NCBI RefSeq assembly: GCF_003852715.1
Contig: NZ_RIAV01000002.1
Coordinates: 240,296 to 304,295, forward strand
Length of the DNA: 64,000 nucleotides
Source of the DNA: Ectobacillus antri
GTDB taxonomy: Bacteria > Bacillota > Bacilli > Bacillales > Bacillaceae_G
Direction: 5' to 3'
Shown here: piece after piece, positions 28,390 to 37,832 of the stretch
Position numbering within the stretch: the stretch's first letter is position 1
Layout of the letters: each line of letters starts with the position of its first letter
Position numbers and translations under genes: made by a program
The notes under the pieces: model-generated
The model's database searches: none
What the model saw: only the letters and a program-made list of their open reading frames with translations
Told to the model about the DNA's origin: nothing

Positions 28390-28411
28390 GAAGATGAGGA
28401 AACTCATCTTC
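28390..28411 (+). other. GAAA-tetraloop hairpin between bcd and buk
   Basis: GAAGATGAG (28390-28398) and CTCATCTTC (28403-28411) close a GAAA tetraloop. No T run follows and the operon continues, so it is more likely an mRNA stability or processing element than a terminator. Confidence 0.45.
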
Positions 28412-28436
28412 CTGTAAGTTTATGGAGGGAAAAACA

Positions 28437-29549
28437 TTGTCTAGTTTTCGTATTCTTGTAATTAATCCCGGAAGTACATCCACTAAAATTGGTGTGTTTG
28501 ATGATGAACGTCCAATTTTTGAAGAAACTATTCGTCACGATGAAGAAGAAATTGCAAAATACAAACGCATCATTGATCAATATGAATTTAGAAAAAGAAC
28601 CATCCTAGAAGTGTTGCATGCGCAAGGAATTAATATATCAAAGCTAAGTGCTGTTTGTGGCAGAGGTGGATTGCTTCGTCCGATTGAGGGCGGAACTTAT
28701 GCAGTGAATGAAGCAATGCTTGCTGACTTGCGTGCTGGCTATAGTGGTCATCATGCTTCAAACTTGGGCGGGATTTTAGCGCATGAGATTGCAACAGGAT
28801 TAAATATCCCTGCATTTATTGTAGACCCGGTTGTGGTTGATGAAATGGAGAAAGTTGCTAAGATAAGTGGTGTGGCTGGAATCGAGCGCAAAAGTATTTT
28901 TCACGCATTAAACCAAAAGGCAGTAGCGCGCAGTGTTGCCAAAGGTTTGAAGCAAAAGTATGAAAAGTTGAATTTAATTGTGACACACATGGGCGGAGGC
29001 ATTACAGTTGGTGCTCATAAGCAAGGGCGTGTCATTGATGTAAATAACGGACTACATGGGGACGGTCCATTTAGCCCTGAGCGTGCAGGTACTGTACCTG
29101 CAGGTCAGCTTGTTGAAATGTGCTTTTCCGGTGAATACTACCGAGATGAAATTATGAAGAAGCTTGTTGGTCAAGGGGGACTGGTTGGTCTTCTTGGCAC
29201 GAATGATGCAAGGAAAGTTGAGGAGCGGATTGAAGCAGGGGATCAAGAAGCTGCTCTTGTATATAAGGCAATGGCTTATCAAATTGCGAAGGAAATTGGA
29301 GCGGCTAGCGCTGTACTTCGTGGTAAGGTCGACGCCATTATTTTAACCGGTGGGCTAGCTTACAGCAAAAGGCTAGTCGAAGACATTAAATCCCATATTG
29401 ATTGGATTGCTGATGTGATTGTACATCCTGGTGAAAACGAATTACAGGCTTTGACAGAAGGTGCGCTGCGTGTACTTCGCGAAGAAGAAGAAGCAAAAGA
29501 ATATACGGTAGGGAAAAAAGTGAGGGATTCCTATGGCAACAGAGTATGA
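28437..29549 (+). CDS. buk: Butyrate kinase
   Basis: Acetate/butyrate kinase of the ASKHA fold; makes ATP from branched-chain acyl-phosphate. TTG 28437 is the start, because GGAGGG (28424-28429) lies 7 bases upstream and homologues begin [13 protein letters not shown]. The ATG at 28422 overlaps that ribosome site. 370 residues with [29 protein letters not shown] and ILTGGLAYS. The last 17 bases overlap lpdV. Confidence 0.95.
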   Translation: MSSFRILVINPGSTSTKIGVFDDERPIFEETIRHDEEEIAKYKRIIDQYEFRKRTILEVLHAQGINISKLSAVCGRGGLLRPIEGGTYAVNEAMLADLRAGYSGHHASNLGGILAHEIATGLNIPAFIVDPVVVDEMEKVAKISGVAGIERKSIFHALNQKAVARSVAKGLKQKYEKLNLIVTHMGGGITVGAHKQGRVIDVNNGLHGDGPFSPERAGTVPAGQLVEMCFSGEYYRDEIMKKLVGQGGLVGLLGTNDARKVEERIEAGDQEAALVYKAMAYQIAKEIGAASAVLRGKVDAIILTGGLAYSKRLVEDIKSHIDWIADVIVHPGENELQALTEGALRVLREEEEAKEYTVGKKVRDSYGNRV

Positions 29550-30954
29550 TTTGGTCATCATCGGAGGCGGAACAGGTGGTTATGTAGCTGCTATACGCGC
29601 TTCACAATTAGGATTAAAGACAGCTTTGGTGGAAAGCGGTAAGCTTGGCGGAACGTGTTTACATGCTGGGTGTATTCCAAGTAAAGCGTTGCTTCGTAGT
29701 GCGGAAGTATTTGCAACGGCGAAAAAAAGTGCTGAATTTGGTGTTATGACGAGTGATGTAACATTGGATTTCACGAAGGTACAAGAGAGAAAAAATAACA
29801 TAGTTGATCAATTGCACAAAGGTGTGCAACATTTAATGAAACAAGGAAAAATAGATGTGTATGAGGGATATGGACGTATTCTTGGACCGTCTATTTTTTC
29901 ACCGATGCCGGGTACAGTGTCCGTAGAAATGAACAATGGTTCTGAAAATGAAATGCTAATTCCGAAAAATGTAATTATTGCAACAGGTTCTCGTCCAAAA
30001 TCACTTCCAGGGTTAGAATTGGATGGAGAGCATGTGTTATCTTCGGACCATGCCTTGCAACTTCAAACATTACCTGCATCAATCATTATCGTAGGAGGCG
30101 GCGTAATTGGAATTGAGTGGGCGTCTATGCTGTCTGATTTCGGTGTTGATGTAACAGTGATTGAATATGCGGATCGTATTTTACCTTTAGAAGACCAAGA
30201 TATTTCTAAAGAAATGCAGCGTCTATTTAAGAAAAAGGGCATAAAAGTTGTAACCAATGCAAAAGTATTGCCTGATACGCTTGTAAAAGCAGAAGGTGTT
30301 TCTATTAAAGCTGAGCATAATGGGGTAGAGAAAGAGTTTTCTGCTGAAAAAATGCTTGTATCTGTAGGACGTCAAGCTAATATTGAAAATATTGGTCTTG
30401 AGAATACTGATATTATAGTTGAAAAGGGCTACATTAAAACTAATGCTTACTATCAAACGAAGGAATCACATATATACGCAATTGGAGATGTGATTGGTGG
30501 CTTACAGCTTGCGCATGTTGCTTCGAATGAAGGAATTGTCGCGGTAGAACACATCGCAGGTCAAAATCCCGATGTATTGGATGCGTCACTTATCTCAAAA
30601 TGCGTGTACAGTAGCCCTGAGGTTGCATCAGTTGGTTATACAGAACAAGAAGCAAAGGAAAAAGGATTTACGGTGAAAACAGGTAAGTTTTCATTCCGTG
30701 CCATTGGCAAAGCGCTTGTATATGGAGAAGCTGATGGTTTTGTAAAGCTGGTTGTAGACGAAAAAACAGATGATTTACTTGGTGTGCATATGATTGGTCC
30801 TCATGTGACAGATATGATTTCGGAAGCGGGACTTGCACGTGTATTGGACGCAACACCTTGGGAGATTTCTAAAACGATTCACCCCCATCCTTCCTTGTCG
30901 GAGGCGATTGGTGAGGCGGCGCTTGCAGTGTACGGAAAAGCATTGCATTCTTAA
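29533..30954 (+). CDS. lpdV: Dihydrolipoamide dehydrogenase (E3) of the branched-chain complex
   Basis: FAD flavoenzyme that reoxidises lipoyl-BkdB with NAD. 473 residues: FAD dinucleotide motif [10 protein letters not shown] (11-20), redox disulfide C42/C47 in [16 protein letters not shown] motif [11 protein letters not shown] near 190, and the [10 protein letters not shown] active-site base of the partner subunit at the end. Overlaps buk and precedes bkdAA by 12 bp, so this copy is dedicated to the bkd complex. Confidence 0.96.
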   Translation: MATEYDLVIIGGGTGGYVAAIRASQLGLKTALVESGKLGGTCLHAGCIPSKALLRSAEVFATAKKSAEFGVMTSDVTLDFTKVQERKNNIVDQLHKGVQHLMKQGKIDVYEGYGRILGPSIFSPMPGTVSVEMNNGSENEMLIPKNVIIATGSRPKSLPGLELDGEHVLSSDHALQLQTLPASIIIVGGGVIGIEWASMLSDFGVDVTVIEYADRILPLEDQDISKEMQRLFKKKGIKVVTNAKVLPDTLVKAEGVSIKAEHNGVEKEFSAEKMLVSVGRQANIENIGLENTDIIVEKGYIKTNAYYQTKESHIYAIGDVIGGLQLAHVASNEGIVAVEHIAGQNPDVLDASLISKCVYSSPEVASVGYTEQEAKEKGFTVKTGKFSFRAIGKALVYGEADGFVKLVVDEKTDDLLGVHMIGPHVTDMISEAGLARVLDATPWEISKTIHPHPSLSEAIGEAALAVYGKALHS

Positions 30955-30972
30955 TTTCGGGAGGATATGAAC

Positions 30973-31977
30973 ATGACTGAAAATGTAAAAGCGAAACGTC
31001 ATGAAGAGCTAGGCTTGAGTGATGAAACAGTATTAGAAATGTATCGTACGATGCTATTGGCGCGTAAGATTGATGAGCGCATGTGGCTGTTAAACCGTGC
31101 CGGTAAAATTCCATTTGTTATTTCTTGTCAAGGTCAAGAGGCAGCGCAAGTAGGAGCAGCATTCGCACTTGATCGCAATAAAGATTATGTTCTTCCTTAT
31201 TATCGTGATATGGGCGTTGTATTAACATTTGGTATGACAGCAAAAGACTTAATGCTTTCTGCTTTTGCAAAAGCGGAAGATCCAAACTCAGGCGGCCGCC
31301 AAATGCCTGGACACTTTGGTCAAAAGAAAAATCGTATTGTAACAGGTTCTTCACCGGTTACAACGCAAGTACCTCATGCGGTAGGTGTAGCACTTGCAGG
31401 TCGTATGGAAGGCAAAGATTTAGTAACATTCGTTACGTTTGGTGAAGGCTCTTCTAACCAAGGAGATTTCCATGAAGGTGCTAACTTTGCAGGTGTGCAT
31501 AAGTTGCCTGTTATTTTCATGTGTGAAAATAATAAATATGCAATTTCAGTACCAATTGAGAAGCAACTTGCCTGCGAAAAGGTTTCTGATCGTGCAATCG
31601 GTTATGGTATGCCAGGATTTACAGTAGACGGAAATGATCCTCTAGAGGTATATAAAGCTGTAAAAGAAGCGGCGGATCGTGGTCGACGTGGCGAAGGCCC
31701 GACGTTAATTGAGACGATTTCTTATCGTTTGACAGCGCACTCCAGTGATGATGATGATCGCGCATATCGCTCCAGAGAAGAAGTGGAGGAAGCGAAACAA
31801 AAAGATCCGATTTATACGTTTGGATTGTACTTAAAAGAAGTTGGTTTGTTAACAGATGAGTTGGAAAAACAAATTACGAACGAGATTATGCAAGTTGTAA
31901 ACGAAGCAACAGATTATGCGGAAAAAGCGCCATACGCGGATCCGGAATCTGCATTAAAGCACGTATACGCGGAATAA
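30973..31977 (+). CDS. bkdAA: Branched-chain 2-oxo acid dehydrogenase E1 alpha
   Basis: Thiamine-diphosphate E1 subunit that decarboxylates branched-chain keto acids. ATG 30973 is about 8 bases from GGGAGGA; ATG 30967 is too close to it. 334 residues. The ThDP motif runs from GEGSSNQGDFHEG to CENNKYAIS, and the phosphorylation-loop-like TAHSSDDDDRAYR is present. It supplies iso/anteiso fatty-acid primers as well as energy. Confidence 0.96.
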   Translation: MTENVKAKRHEELGLSDETVLEMYRTMLLARKIDERMWLLNRAGKIPFVISCQGQEAAQVGAAFALDRNKDYVLPYYRDMGVVLTFGMTAKDLMLSAFAKAEDPNSGGRQMPGHFGQKKNRIVTGSSPVTTQVPHAVGVALAGRMEGKDLVTFVTFGEGSSNQGDFHEGANFAGVHKLPVIFMCENNKYAISVPIEKQLACEKVSDRAIGYGMPGFTVDGNDPLEVYKAVKEAADRGRRGEGPTLIETISYRLTAHSSDDDDRAYRSREEVEEAKQKDPIYTFGLYLKEVGLLTDELEKQITNEIMQVVNEATDYAEKAPYADPESALKHVYAE

Positions 31978-31990
31978 GGGGGAAGTATTA

Positions 31991-32974
31991 ATGGCTGTAA
32001 TGTCTTATATTGACGCGATTACTTTGGCAATGCGCGAAGAAATGGAACGCGACAAGCGCGTATTTGTATTAGGAGAAGATGTTGGTTTAAAGGGCGGAGT
32101 ATTCAAAGCAACGCAAGGATTGTATGATCAGTTTGGAGAAGACCGTGTAATGGATACGCCACTTGCTGAATCTGCCATTGCTGGCGTAGCAATTGGCGCT
32201 GCAATGTATGGTATGCGTCCTATTGCAGAAATGCAATTTGCAGATTTTATTATGCCGGCTGTCAATCAAATTATTTCTGAAGCGGCACGCATTCGTTATC
32301 GTTCAAATAATGATTGGACTTGTCCTCTTACAGTTCGCGCTCCGTTTGGTGGCGGTGTGCACGGTGCTTTATATCACTCTCAATCTGTCGAAGCGGTATT
32401 TGCAAATCAACCTGGTTTGAAAATTGTTATTCCATCAACGCCTTATGATGCTAAAGGACTGTTAAAAGCAGCAATCCGTGACGAAGATCCGGTATTATTC
32501 TTCGAGCACAAGCGTGCGTACCGTTTGATTAAAGGTGAAGTACCGGAAGAGGATTATGTATTACCGATTGGTAAGGCTGATGTGAAACGTGAAGGTGATG
32601 ATATTACTGTTATCACATACGGTCTTTGCGTACACTTTGCTCTGCAGGCAGCAGAGCGCTTGGCGCAAGATGGTATTTCTGCCCATGTATTAGATTTGCG
32701 CACGATTTATCCACTTGATAAAGAAGCGATTATCGAAGCGGCATCTAAAACAGGTAAAGTACTTCTTGTTACTGAAGACAACAAAGAAGGTAGCGTCATG
32801 AGTGAAGTAGCTGCTATTATTGCCGAGCATTGCTTGTTTGATTTAGATGCACCGATTGCACGTTTGGCTGGTCCGGATGTACCTGCAATGCCATATGCAC
32901 CAACAATGGAAAAATTCTTTATGGTTAATCCGGATAAAGTAGAAAAAGCAATGCGCGATTTGGCTGCATTCTGA
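31991..32974 (+). CDS. bkdAB: Branched-chain 2-oxo acid dehydrogenase E1 beta
   Basis: Transketolase-like beta subunit, 327 residues, with LGEDVGLKGGVF, the DTPLAESAIAGVAIGAAM segment that contacts the ThDP pyrimidine, and the C-terminal VLDLRTIYPLD. 13 bp after bkdAA, behind AAGGGGGAAG. It forms the E1 heterotetramer with BkdAA. Confidence 0.97.
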   Translation: MAVMSYIDAITLAMREEMERDKRVFVLGEDVGLKGGVFKATQGLYDQFGEDRVMDTPLAESAIAGVAIGAAMYGMRPIAEMQFADFIMPAVNQIISEAARIRYRSNNDWTCPLTVRAPFGGGVHGALYHSQSVEAVFANQPGLKIVIPSTPYDAKGLLKAAIRDEDPVLFFEHKRAYRLIKGEVPEEDYVLPIGKADVKREGDDITVITYGLCVHFALQAAERLAQDGISAHVLDLRTIYPLDKEAIIEAASKTGKVLLVTEDNKEGSVMSEVAAIIAEHCLFDLDAPIARLAGPDVPAMPYAPTMEKFFMVNPDKVEKAMRDLAAF

Positions 32975-32991
32975 TTGAGGAGGAAATTGGG

Positions 32992-34329
32992 ATGTCTGTA
33001 GAAAAAATTACGATGCCTCAGCTCGGTGAGAGTGTAACGGAAGGCACAATTAGTAAATGGCTTGTAGCTGTAGGAGATCGTGTGAATAAGTACGATCCAC
33101 TTGCAGAAGTAATGACTGATAAAGTGAATGCCGAGATTCCATCTTCTTTTGCCGGTATTATTAAAGAATTAATTGCTGGTGAAGGAGATACATTAGCAGT
33201 GGGAGAAGTTATCTGTCTTATAGAATTAGAAGGTACTGAGGTTTCAACACCTGCAGTAGAGGCAGAAACTGAAATGAAAGCTGAAGCAGCGCTGGTAAAA
33301 AGTGATGTACCGAAAGCGCGTTACTCTCCGGCTGTCTTAAAACTTGCAGGTGAGCATAACATTGATTTGAATCAAGTACAAGGAACAGGTATGAATGGCC
33401 GTATTACTAGAAAAGACTTGCTGAAAATAATTGAAACTGGAAACATTCCAGCACCTGTGGCAGTGGCGCAATCTATAGCTTCAACACCAGTTATTGAAGC
33501 CACAAAAGCAGAGCAACCGAAAGCGGCAGTTTCAACACGAGTTATTGAAGCCGCAAAAATAGAGCAACCGAAAGTGGCAGCTCCAACAGCTGAAGCTGCA
33601 AAGTCAGTTTCTATATCTGCGATGCCAGGGGATATTGAGATTCCTGTTTCCGGTGTACGTAAAGCAATTGCCGCAAATATGTTACGTAGTAAGCATGAAG
33701 CACCTCATGCATGGATGATGGTGGAAGTAGATGTAACCAACCTGGTAACGTATCGCAATAGCTTAAAAGATGAGTTTAAAAAGCGTGAAGGCTTCAATTT
33801 GACGTTCTTTGCTTTCTTTGTGAAAGCAGTGGCACAAGCGCTCAAAGAATTCCCGCAAATCAACTCCATGTGGGCGGGCGACAAAATTATTCAAAAGAAA
33901 GATATTAACCTCTCCATTGCTGTAGCAACTGAAACAGAATTGTTCGTACCAGTAATCAAACATGCGGATGAAAAATCCATTAAAGGTATTGCACGGGAAA
34001 TCACGGAATTGGCTCATAAAGTAAGAACAAAAACATTAAAGAGTGAAGATATGCAAGGTGGAACGTTTACTGTTAATAATACTGGCTCTTTCGGATCAGT
34101 ACAATCTATGGGTATCATCAACTATCCACAAGCTGCTATTTTACAAATTGAATCCATCGTAAAACGTCCGGTCATTATGGAAGGTGGTATGTTTGCGGCA
34201 CGTGACATGGTAAACCTTTGTTTATCTCTTGACCATCGTGTTCTTGATGGTCTCATTTGTGGCAAGTTTTTAGCCCGTGTAAAAGAAATTTTGGAGAATG
34301 TATCAAAAGAAAATACATCGGTTTATTAA
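32992..34329 (+). CDS. bkdB: Branched-chain acyltransferase (E2) of the bkd complex
   Basis: Lipoylated core of the complex. 445 residues: lipoyl domain 1-78 with lipoyl lysine K44 in TDKVNAE; Ala/Pro/Glu linkers; E3/E1-binding domain (about 105-143, ARYSPAVLKLAGEHNI to GRITRKDLL); catalytic domain from about 215 with the active-site histidine in LDHRVLDG. The second linker contains a tandem 17-residue duplication (bases 33481-33582). Confidence 0.97.
   Translation: MSVEKITMPQLGESVTEGTISKWLVAVGDRVNKYDPLAEVMTDKVNAEIPSSFAGIIKELIAGEGDTLAVGEVICLIELEGTEVSTPAVEAETEMKAEAALVKSDVPKARYSPAVLKLAGEHNIDLNQVQGTGMNGRITRKDLLKIIETGNIPAPVAVAQSIASTPVIEATKAEQPKAAVSTRVIEAAKIEQPKVAAPTAEAAKSVSISAMPGDIEIPVSGVRKAIAANMLRSKHEAPHAWMMVEVDVTNLVTYRNSLKDEFKKREGFNLTFFAFFVKAVAQALKEFPQINSMWAGDKIIQKKDINLSIAVATETELFVPVIKHADEKSIKGIAREITELAHKVRTKTLKSEDMQGGTFTVNNTGSFGSVQSMGIINYPQAAILQIESIVKRPVIMEGGMFAARDMVNLCLSLDHRVLDGLICGKFLARVKEILENVSKENTSVY
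33481..33582 (+). repeat. Tandem 51-bp duplication in the bkdB linker
   Basis: Units 33481-33531 and 33532-33582 differ at only a few bases and keep the frame, each encoding S-T-x-V-I-E-A-x-K-x-E-Q-P-K-x-A-x. The copies are diverged enough to be old, but the linker length is clearly variable. Confidence 0.85.
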
Positions 34330-34332
34330 ATG

Positions 34333-34360
34333 AAAGCTCACCTACTCGGTGAGCTTTTTC
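34333..34360 (+). terminator. Intrinsic terminator of the bkd operon
   Basis: AAAGCTCACC (34333-34342) and GGTGAGCTTT (34348-34357) around TACTC, followed by TTC. The stop codon of the convergent small gene lies at the edge of the loop. Confidence 0.9.
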
Positions 34361-34497
34361 TTGTTTTCCACGTGGGTACGATACAAATTTGCTAAAACAT
34401 GAGTACGATACAACTCTAATTTCCGTTGTTCATGCTTGGAAATACCAACTGATTTTAACTGCTGGATATACCAGCCTTTTGAATAAATGTGTGCCAT
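34342..34497 (-). CDS. YflJ-like small protein (DUF2639)
   Basis: 51 residues on the reverse strand from ATG 34497, with GAGGAGGG upstream. The pattern SKGWYIQQLKSVGISKH, then RKLELYRTHVLANLY, fits the DUF2639/YflJ family of very small Bacillus proteins. The family match is from memory. The motif YRTHV occurs twice, 9 residues apart, because of a short DNA repeat (TACGATACAA). Its 3' end lies in the bkdB terminator. Function unknown. Confidence 0.72.
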   Translation of the reverse strand: MAHIYSKGWYIQQLKSVGISKHEQRKLELYRTHVLANLYRTHVENKKKLTE

Positions 34498-34610
34498 ATA
34501 CGCCCTCCTCATAAATGACTATTATTGTATATATGCAAAAATAGTCTAAGAAGAACAAAATACATATATCGCTGAGGAATTGGTTCAAACTATAAAAAAG
34601 GAGGGAAGCT

Positions 34611-35306
34611 ATGCATTTGTTTTCACATGCCGAGCATTTGACAGCTATAGAATGGATTCTTCGTGCCGTTATTGCTTACGTGTTTTTACTGCTGGCTGCC
34701 AAGTTAATGGGGCAGAGATCCATTGCACAGTTGCGATTTGCGGATGTGGTGCTGGCTTTGTTGTTAGGAGGAAACCTATCTAATCCATTGACAGATGAAA
34801 GGTTAGATTTGGGGGGAGCTATGATTACAACCTTTGTTTTAATCGTATTACATGCATCCAGCTCTGCCTTAAGTTTGAAGTGGGAACGATGGAGAACTTT
34901 TTTGGAACCGTCTCCCCTTTTATTAATTCGGAACGGGGATTTGCAATTAAAGAATTTACAGCGTGCGCGAATTAGTATTGATTATCTTTTTTCAGAATTA
35001 CGACTGCAAAATATTGATACGTTTGATAAGGTTGGAGTAGCATTTTGGGAACCTGGGGGAAATATTTCTGCTTTTCTAAAACCTGAATATGAGCCTCTTG
35101 CTCGAAGAGATGTAAATATAAAAGGGGAAGCAACGGAGCTGCCTGTTATCGTAATTAAGCAAGGGAAAATTCGTAAAGAAGCACTAGCATCTCTCGGAAA
35201 CAGCGAAGCTTGGATACATGAACAATTGCAGGATATAGTCCTTACTAATGTTTTATTAGCAACAGCTAATAGCAAAGGAATTGTCCATCTCATTTTAGAA
35301 AAATAG
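34611..35306 (+). CDS. DUF421 membrane protein (YetF/YcaP type)
   Basis: 231 residues. Three N-terminal hydrophobic segments (about 18-38, 46-60, 70-92) include the family signature AKLMGQRSIAQLRFADVVLALLLG. The rest is the soluble DUF421 domain (ISIDYLFSELRLQNI, VAFWEPGGNISAFL). It is preceded by AGGAGGG. The family is common in spore-formers but its biochemical role is unknown. A one-gene unit followed 60 bp later by a Nudix gene. Confidence 0.88.
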   Translation: MHLFSHAEHLTAIEWILRAVIAYVFLLLAAKLMGQRSIAQLRFADVVLALLLGGNLSNPLTDERLDLGGAMITTFVLIVLHASSSALSLKWERWRTFLEPSPLLLIRNGDLQLKNLQRARISIDYLFSELRLQNIDTFDKVGVAFWEPGGNISAFLKPEYEPLARRDVNIKGEATELPVIVIKQGKIRKEALASLGNSEAWIHEQLQDIVLTNVLLATANSKGIVHLILEK

Positions 35307-35366
35307 TTGCTGCTTTAGATGCAATATATCAGAATAAAGTATATAGAGTATGAGATGGAGGTTTTT

Positions 35367-35825
35367 ATGGGATACGTGGAGAACCTAAGAGCTCTTGTTG
35401 GGCATAGAGCTCTTATTTTGGTAGGAGCAGTAGTATTAATTTTACGTAACGAACAAGTTTTGTTGCAGCAACGCAATGAACCGCAGCAAAGATGGGGGCT
35501 GCCGGGTGGGTTGATGGAACTGGGCGAATCACCCGAAGAAACAGCAAAAAGAGAAGTAGAAGAAGAAACTGGTTTACTTGTGGATGATTTGCGGCTCATT
35601 GAAGTATTTTCAGGTAAAAATTACTTAGTGAAGCTCCCAAATGGTGATGAATTTCAAACTGTGACAGTAGCCTATCATACAAAAATGTTTAATGGGGAGT
35701 TCAAGCAAAATGAGGAAACGTTGAAGTTGCAGTTCTTCTCGCTGAATGCCTTACCTGATTGTATGGTAGGTTCACATCAAATCATTATAGAAACATATAA
35801 ATCGTTGATGGAAAAGCGCGCTTGA
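35367..35825 (+). CDS. Nudix hydrolase
   Basis: 152 residues from ATG 35367, with GGAGG 5 bases upstream; the longer frame from 35319 lacks a ribosome site. The Nudix box is complete: GGLMELGESPEET, then REVEEETG. A hydrophobic N-terminal strand and a C-terminal helix complete the fold. It hydrolyses a nucleoside diphosphate linked to another group; the substrate cannot be read from sequence. Confidence 0.9.
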   Translation: MGYVENLRALVGHRALILVGAVVLILRNEQVLLQQRNEPQQRWGLPGGLMELGESPEETAKREVEEETGLLVDDLRLIEVFSGKNYLVKLPNGDEFQTVTVAYHTKMFNGEFKQNEETLKLQFFSLNALPDCMVGSHQIIIETYKSLMEKRA

Positions 35826-35838
35826 AAAGCGTGCTTTT
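35812..35838 (+). terminator. Hairpin after the Nudix gene
   Basis: AAAAGCGCGCT (35812-35822) and AGCGTGCTTTT (35828-35838) pair with one G-T around a 5-base loop. The stop codon is in the hairpin. The T run is short. Confidence 0.65.
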
Positions 35839-35960
35839 GTCATGTTACTTTGAATTTGCCCTTTGCGCCATATGAAAAATTATAATAAGATTTATATGAG
35901 TGATAATTTAGAAAATTTTATATTTTCATCACTTTAATTGTGGCAAAGGGGGACTCGGAT

Positions 35961-37832
35961 ATGAACAAATATACCTTTCGTGAATTTGAAGAGGTATCGT
36001 ATGACGAGTGGAAGCGTTTGGCTGGAAAAGCACTAAAGGGGAAATGTGTAGAAAGTCTAGAACAAAAAACATATGAAGATATTGTAATAAAGCCTTTGTA
36101 TACAAAACACAATCAGGCCTTTGTAAGACCTAAGCTATTGCAGGAGAATAAGGATGGTATTGCGCAAGAGCTGTCCGCGTTAACCCCTGAAGAAGCCAAT
36201 GCGGCTGTAAAGCGTGCGATTGCGCATGGACAATCTATTCTTCACCTAGTGGTGGATGAAGCGACGCGACAAGGAGAAGATTCAAACGAAAAGACCAAAA
36301 AGGGGATTCCGCTTAGTTGTAAACAAGATATTGAAAGCGTTTTACAGGGCGTAGATATAGAAAATCATCCTATCTTTTTATATGCAGGATATCATGCAGT
36401 ACCGCTGATCGGGATGATTGCATCAATCTATCCAAACACTAGTGATATGAAAGGTATCGTGGGTGCTGATCCGCTTGGGCATATGGCGGAAACAGGTCAT
36501 ATGCCGGTAACTTTTGGGGCTTGTTACGATGCAATGAAAGAAGCGATATCTTGGAGCAGGAAGAAGGCTCCGGGTTTACGTACTATATTTGTCAGAACAG
36601 ATGCATATCATCAGGCTGGTGCAAATAGTGTGCAGGAGCTGGCTGTTGCTTTAGCAACAGGAGCAGAGTATATGCGCGAGGGAATAAAACGTGGTTTGAA
36701 TCCAGTACATATAGCGCAGCAAATGATGTTCAGCTTGTGCGTAGATACGCAGTTGTTTACTGAAATCGCTAAGCTTCGTGCAGCGCGCGTTCTGTGGAAG
36801 AAAATTGCCGAGATGTTTGGAGCTCAAGGAGATATACACATGCATATTCGGACATCTGGTCGTACAAAAACAAAGTATGATCCGCATGTAAATTTATTAC
36901 GAGCGACAACAGAAGCTTTTTCAGCTGTTATAGGGGGAGCCGATACACTTCATGTAAGTGTATACAATGAAGCACTCTGTAACAACGATGAAAATGGTGA
37001 ACGCTGGGCTCGAAACATTCAGCATATTTTACGCGGGGAATCGCACTTGACAAAAGTATTAGATCCGGCTGGAGGCTCTTATTATATAGAAACGTTAACA
37101 AAGGAAATTGCGGAGCGAGCATGGCAGTTGTTTTGCCGGATTGAACAAGCAGGTGGGATGAGTATCGTTTTAAAAGATGGCTGGCTACATAAAGAGATTG
37201 CTAAAGTAGCTGAACAACGAAAAACAGATGTTTTACTTTCACACAAAAAAATAATAGGTACAAACGTGTATATAAACCATAATGAAACTTCTAAGCTCTT
37301 AACAGAAACTGTGCAGGTAAACCGGTTGATGGCACTACAAGCGTATAAAGCAGGGCGACATGCTACTGTGCTTTTGCCAACATGTGATGTAGAAGCATGT
37401 ATTACTGCCTTTAAGAATGGCGCAACAATTGGTGAAGTAACGGCATCATGGGCAACACAGGGAGAGAAGATGAAAGCTTTACCTGTTATGCGAGATGCAG
37501 AAGACATTGAAAGATTGCGAGAAGCAGCAGAACGGCATAAAGTAGTACGAGGCTCCCGGCCTATTGCAGCTCTTGTGAAAATGGGAGAGGGCGAACTTCC
37601 TTTCTATGTTGTTTCATTATTAACTGCATGTGGTTTCTCTGTGGAAAGTCAAGAAGTACAAGCAGATATCAGGCTAGTATATGGAAGTGAAGCAATGCAT
37701 AAAAAAACAGCGATTGCATATACAGCACTTGTCGGTGTAAAAGCGAACGAATATGAACGCTGCATTCAACACCCGGCAGACTTACTGACATTTTTGGAGG
37801 ACTTTTATCAAATGCAGGAGGTGGCATTATGA
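35961..37832 (+). CDS. mutA: Methylmalonyl-CoA mutase small subunit
   Basis: Structural partner of MutB in converting methylmalonyl-CoA to succinyl-CoA. 623 residues from ATG 35961, with AAAGGGGGA 7 bases upstream; GTG 35940 is an alternative without a site. It has the TIM-barrel part but, as usual for the small subunit, the C-terminal cobalamin domain lacks the D-x-H-x-x-G histidine. A TATAAT at 35881 with TTGCCC 19 bp upstream is a possible promoter. ATGA overlap with mutB. Confidence 0.92.
   Translation: MNKYTFREFEEVSYDEWKRLAGKALKGKCVESLEQKTYEDIVIKPLYTKHNQAFVRPKLLQENKDGIAQELSALTPEEANAAVKRAIAHGQSILHLVVDEATRQGEDSNEKTKKGIPLSCKQDIESVLQGVDIENHPIFLYAGYHAVPLIGMIASIYPNTSDMKGIVGADPLGHMAETGHMPVTFGACYDAMKEAISWSRKKAPGLRTIFVRTDAYHQAGANSVQELAVALATGAEYMREGIKRGLNPVHIAQQMMFSLCVDTQLFTEIAKLRAARVLWKKIAEMFGAQGDIHMHIRTSGRTKTKYDPHVNLLRATTEAFSAVIGGADTLHVSVYNEALCNNDENGERWARNIQHILRGESHLTKVLDPAGGSYYIETLTKEIAERAWQLFCRIEQAGGMSIVLKDGWLHKEIAKVAEQRKTDVLLSHKKIIGTNVYINHNETSKLLTETVQVNRLMALQAYKAGRHATVLLPTCDVEACITAFKNGATIGEVTASWATQGEKMKALPVMRDAEDIERLREAAERHKVVRGSRPIAALVKMGEGELPFYVVSLLTACGFSVESQEVQADIRLVYGSEAMHKKTAIAYTALVGVKANEYERCIQHPADLLTFLEDFYQMQEVAL

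Noticed and set aside
34580..34783. 67-codon frame overlapping the DUF421 start
   Set aside because: DUF421 in the other frame has a clear family signature and AGGAGGG; this frame has neither.
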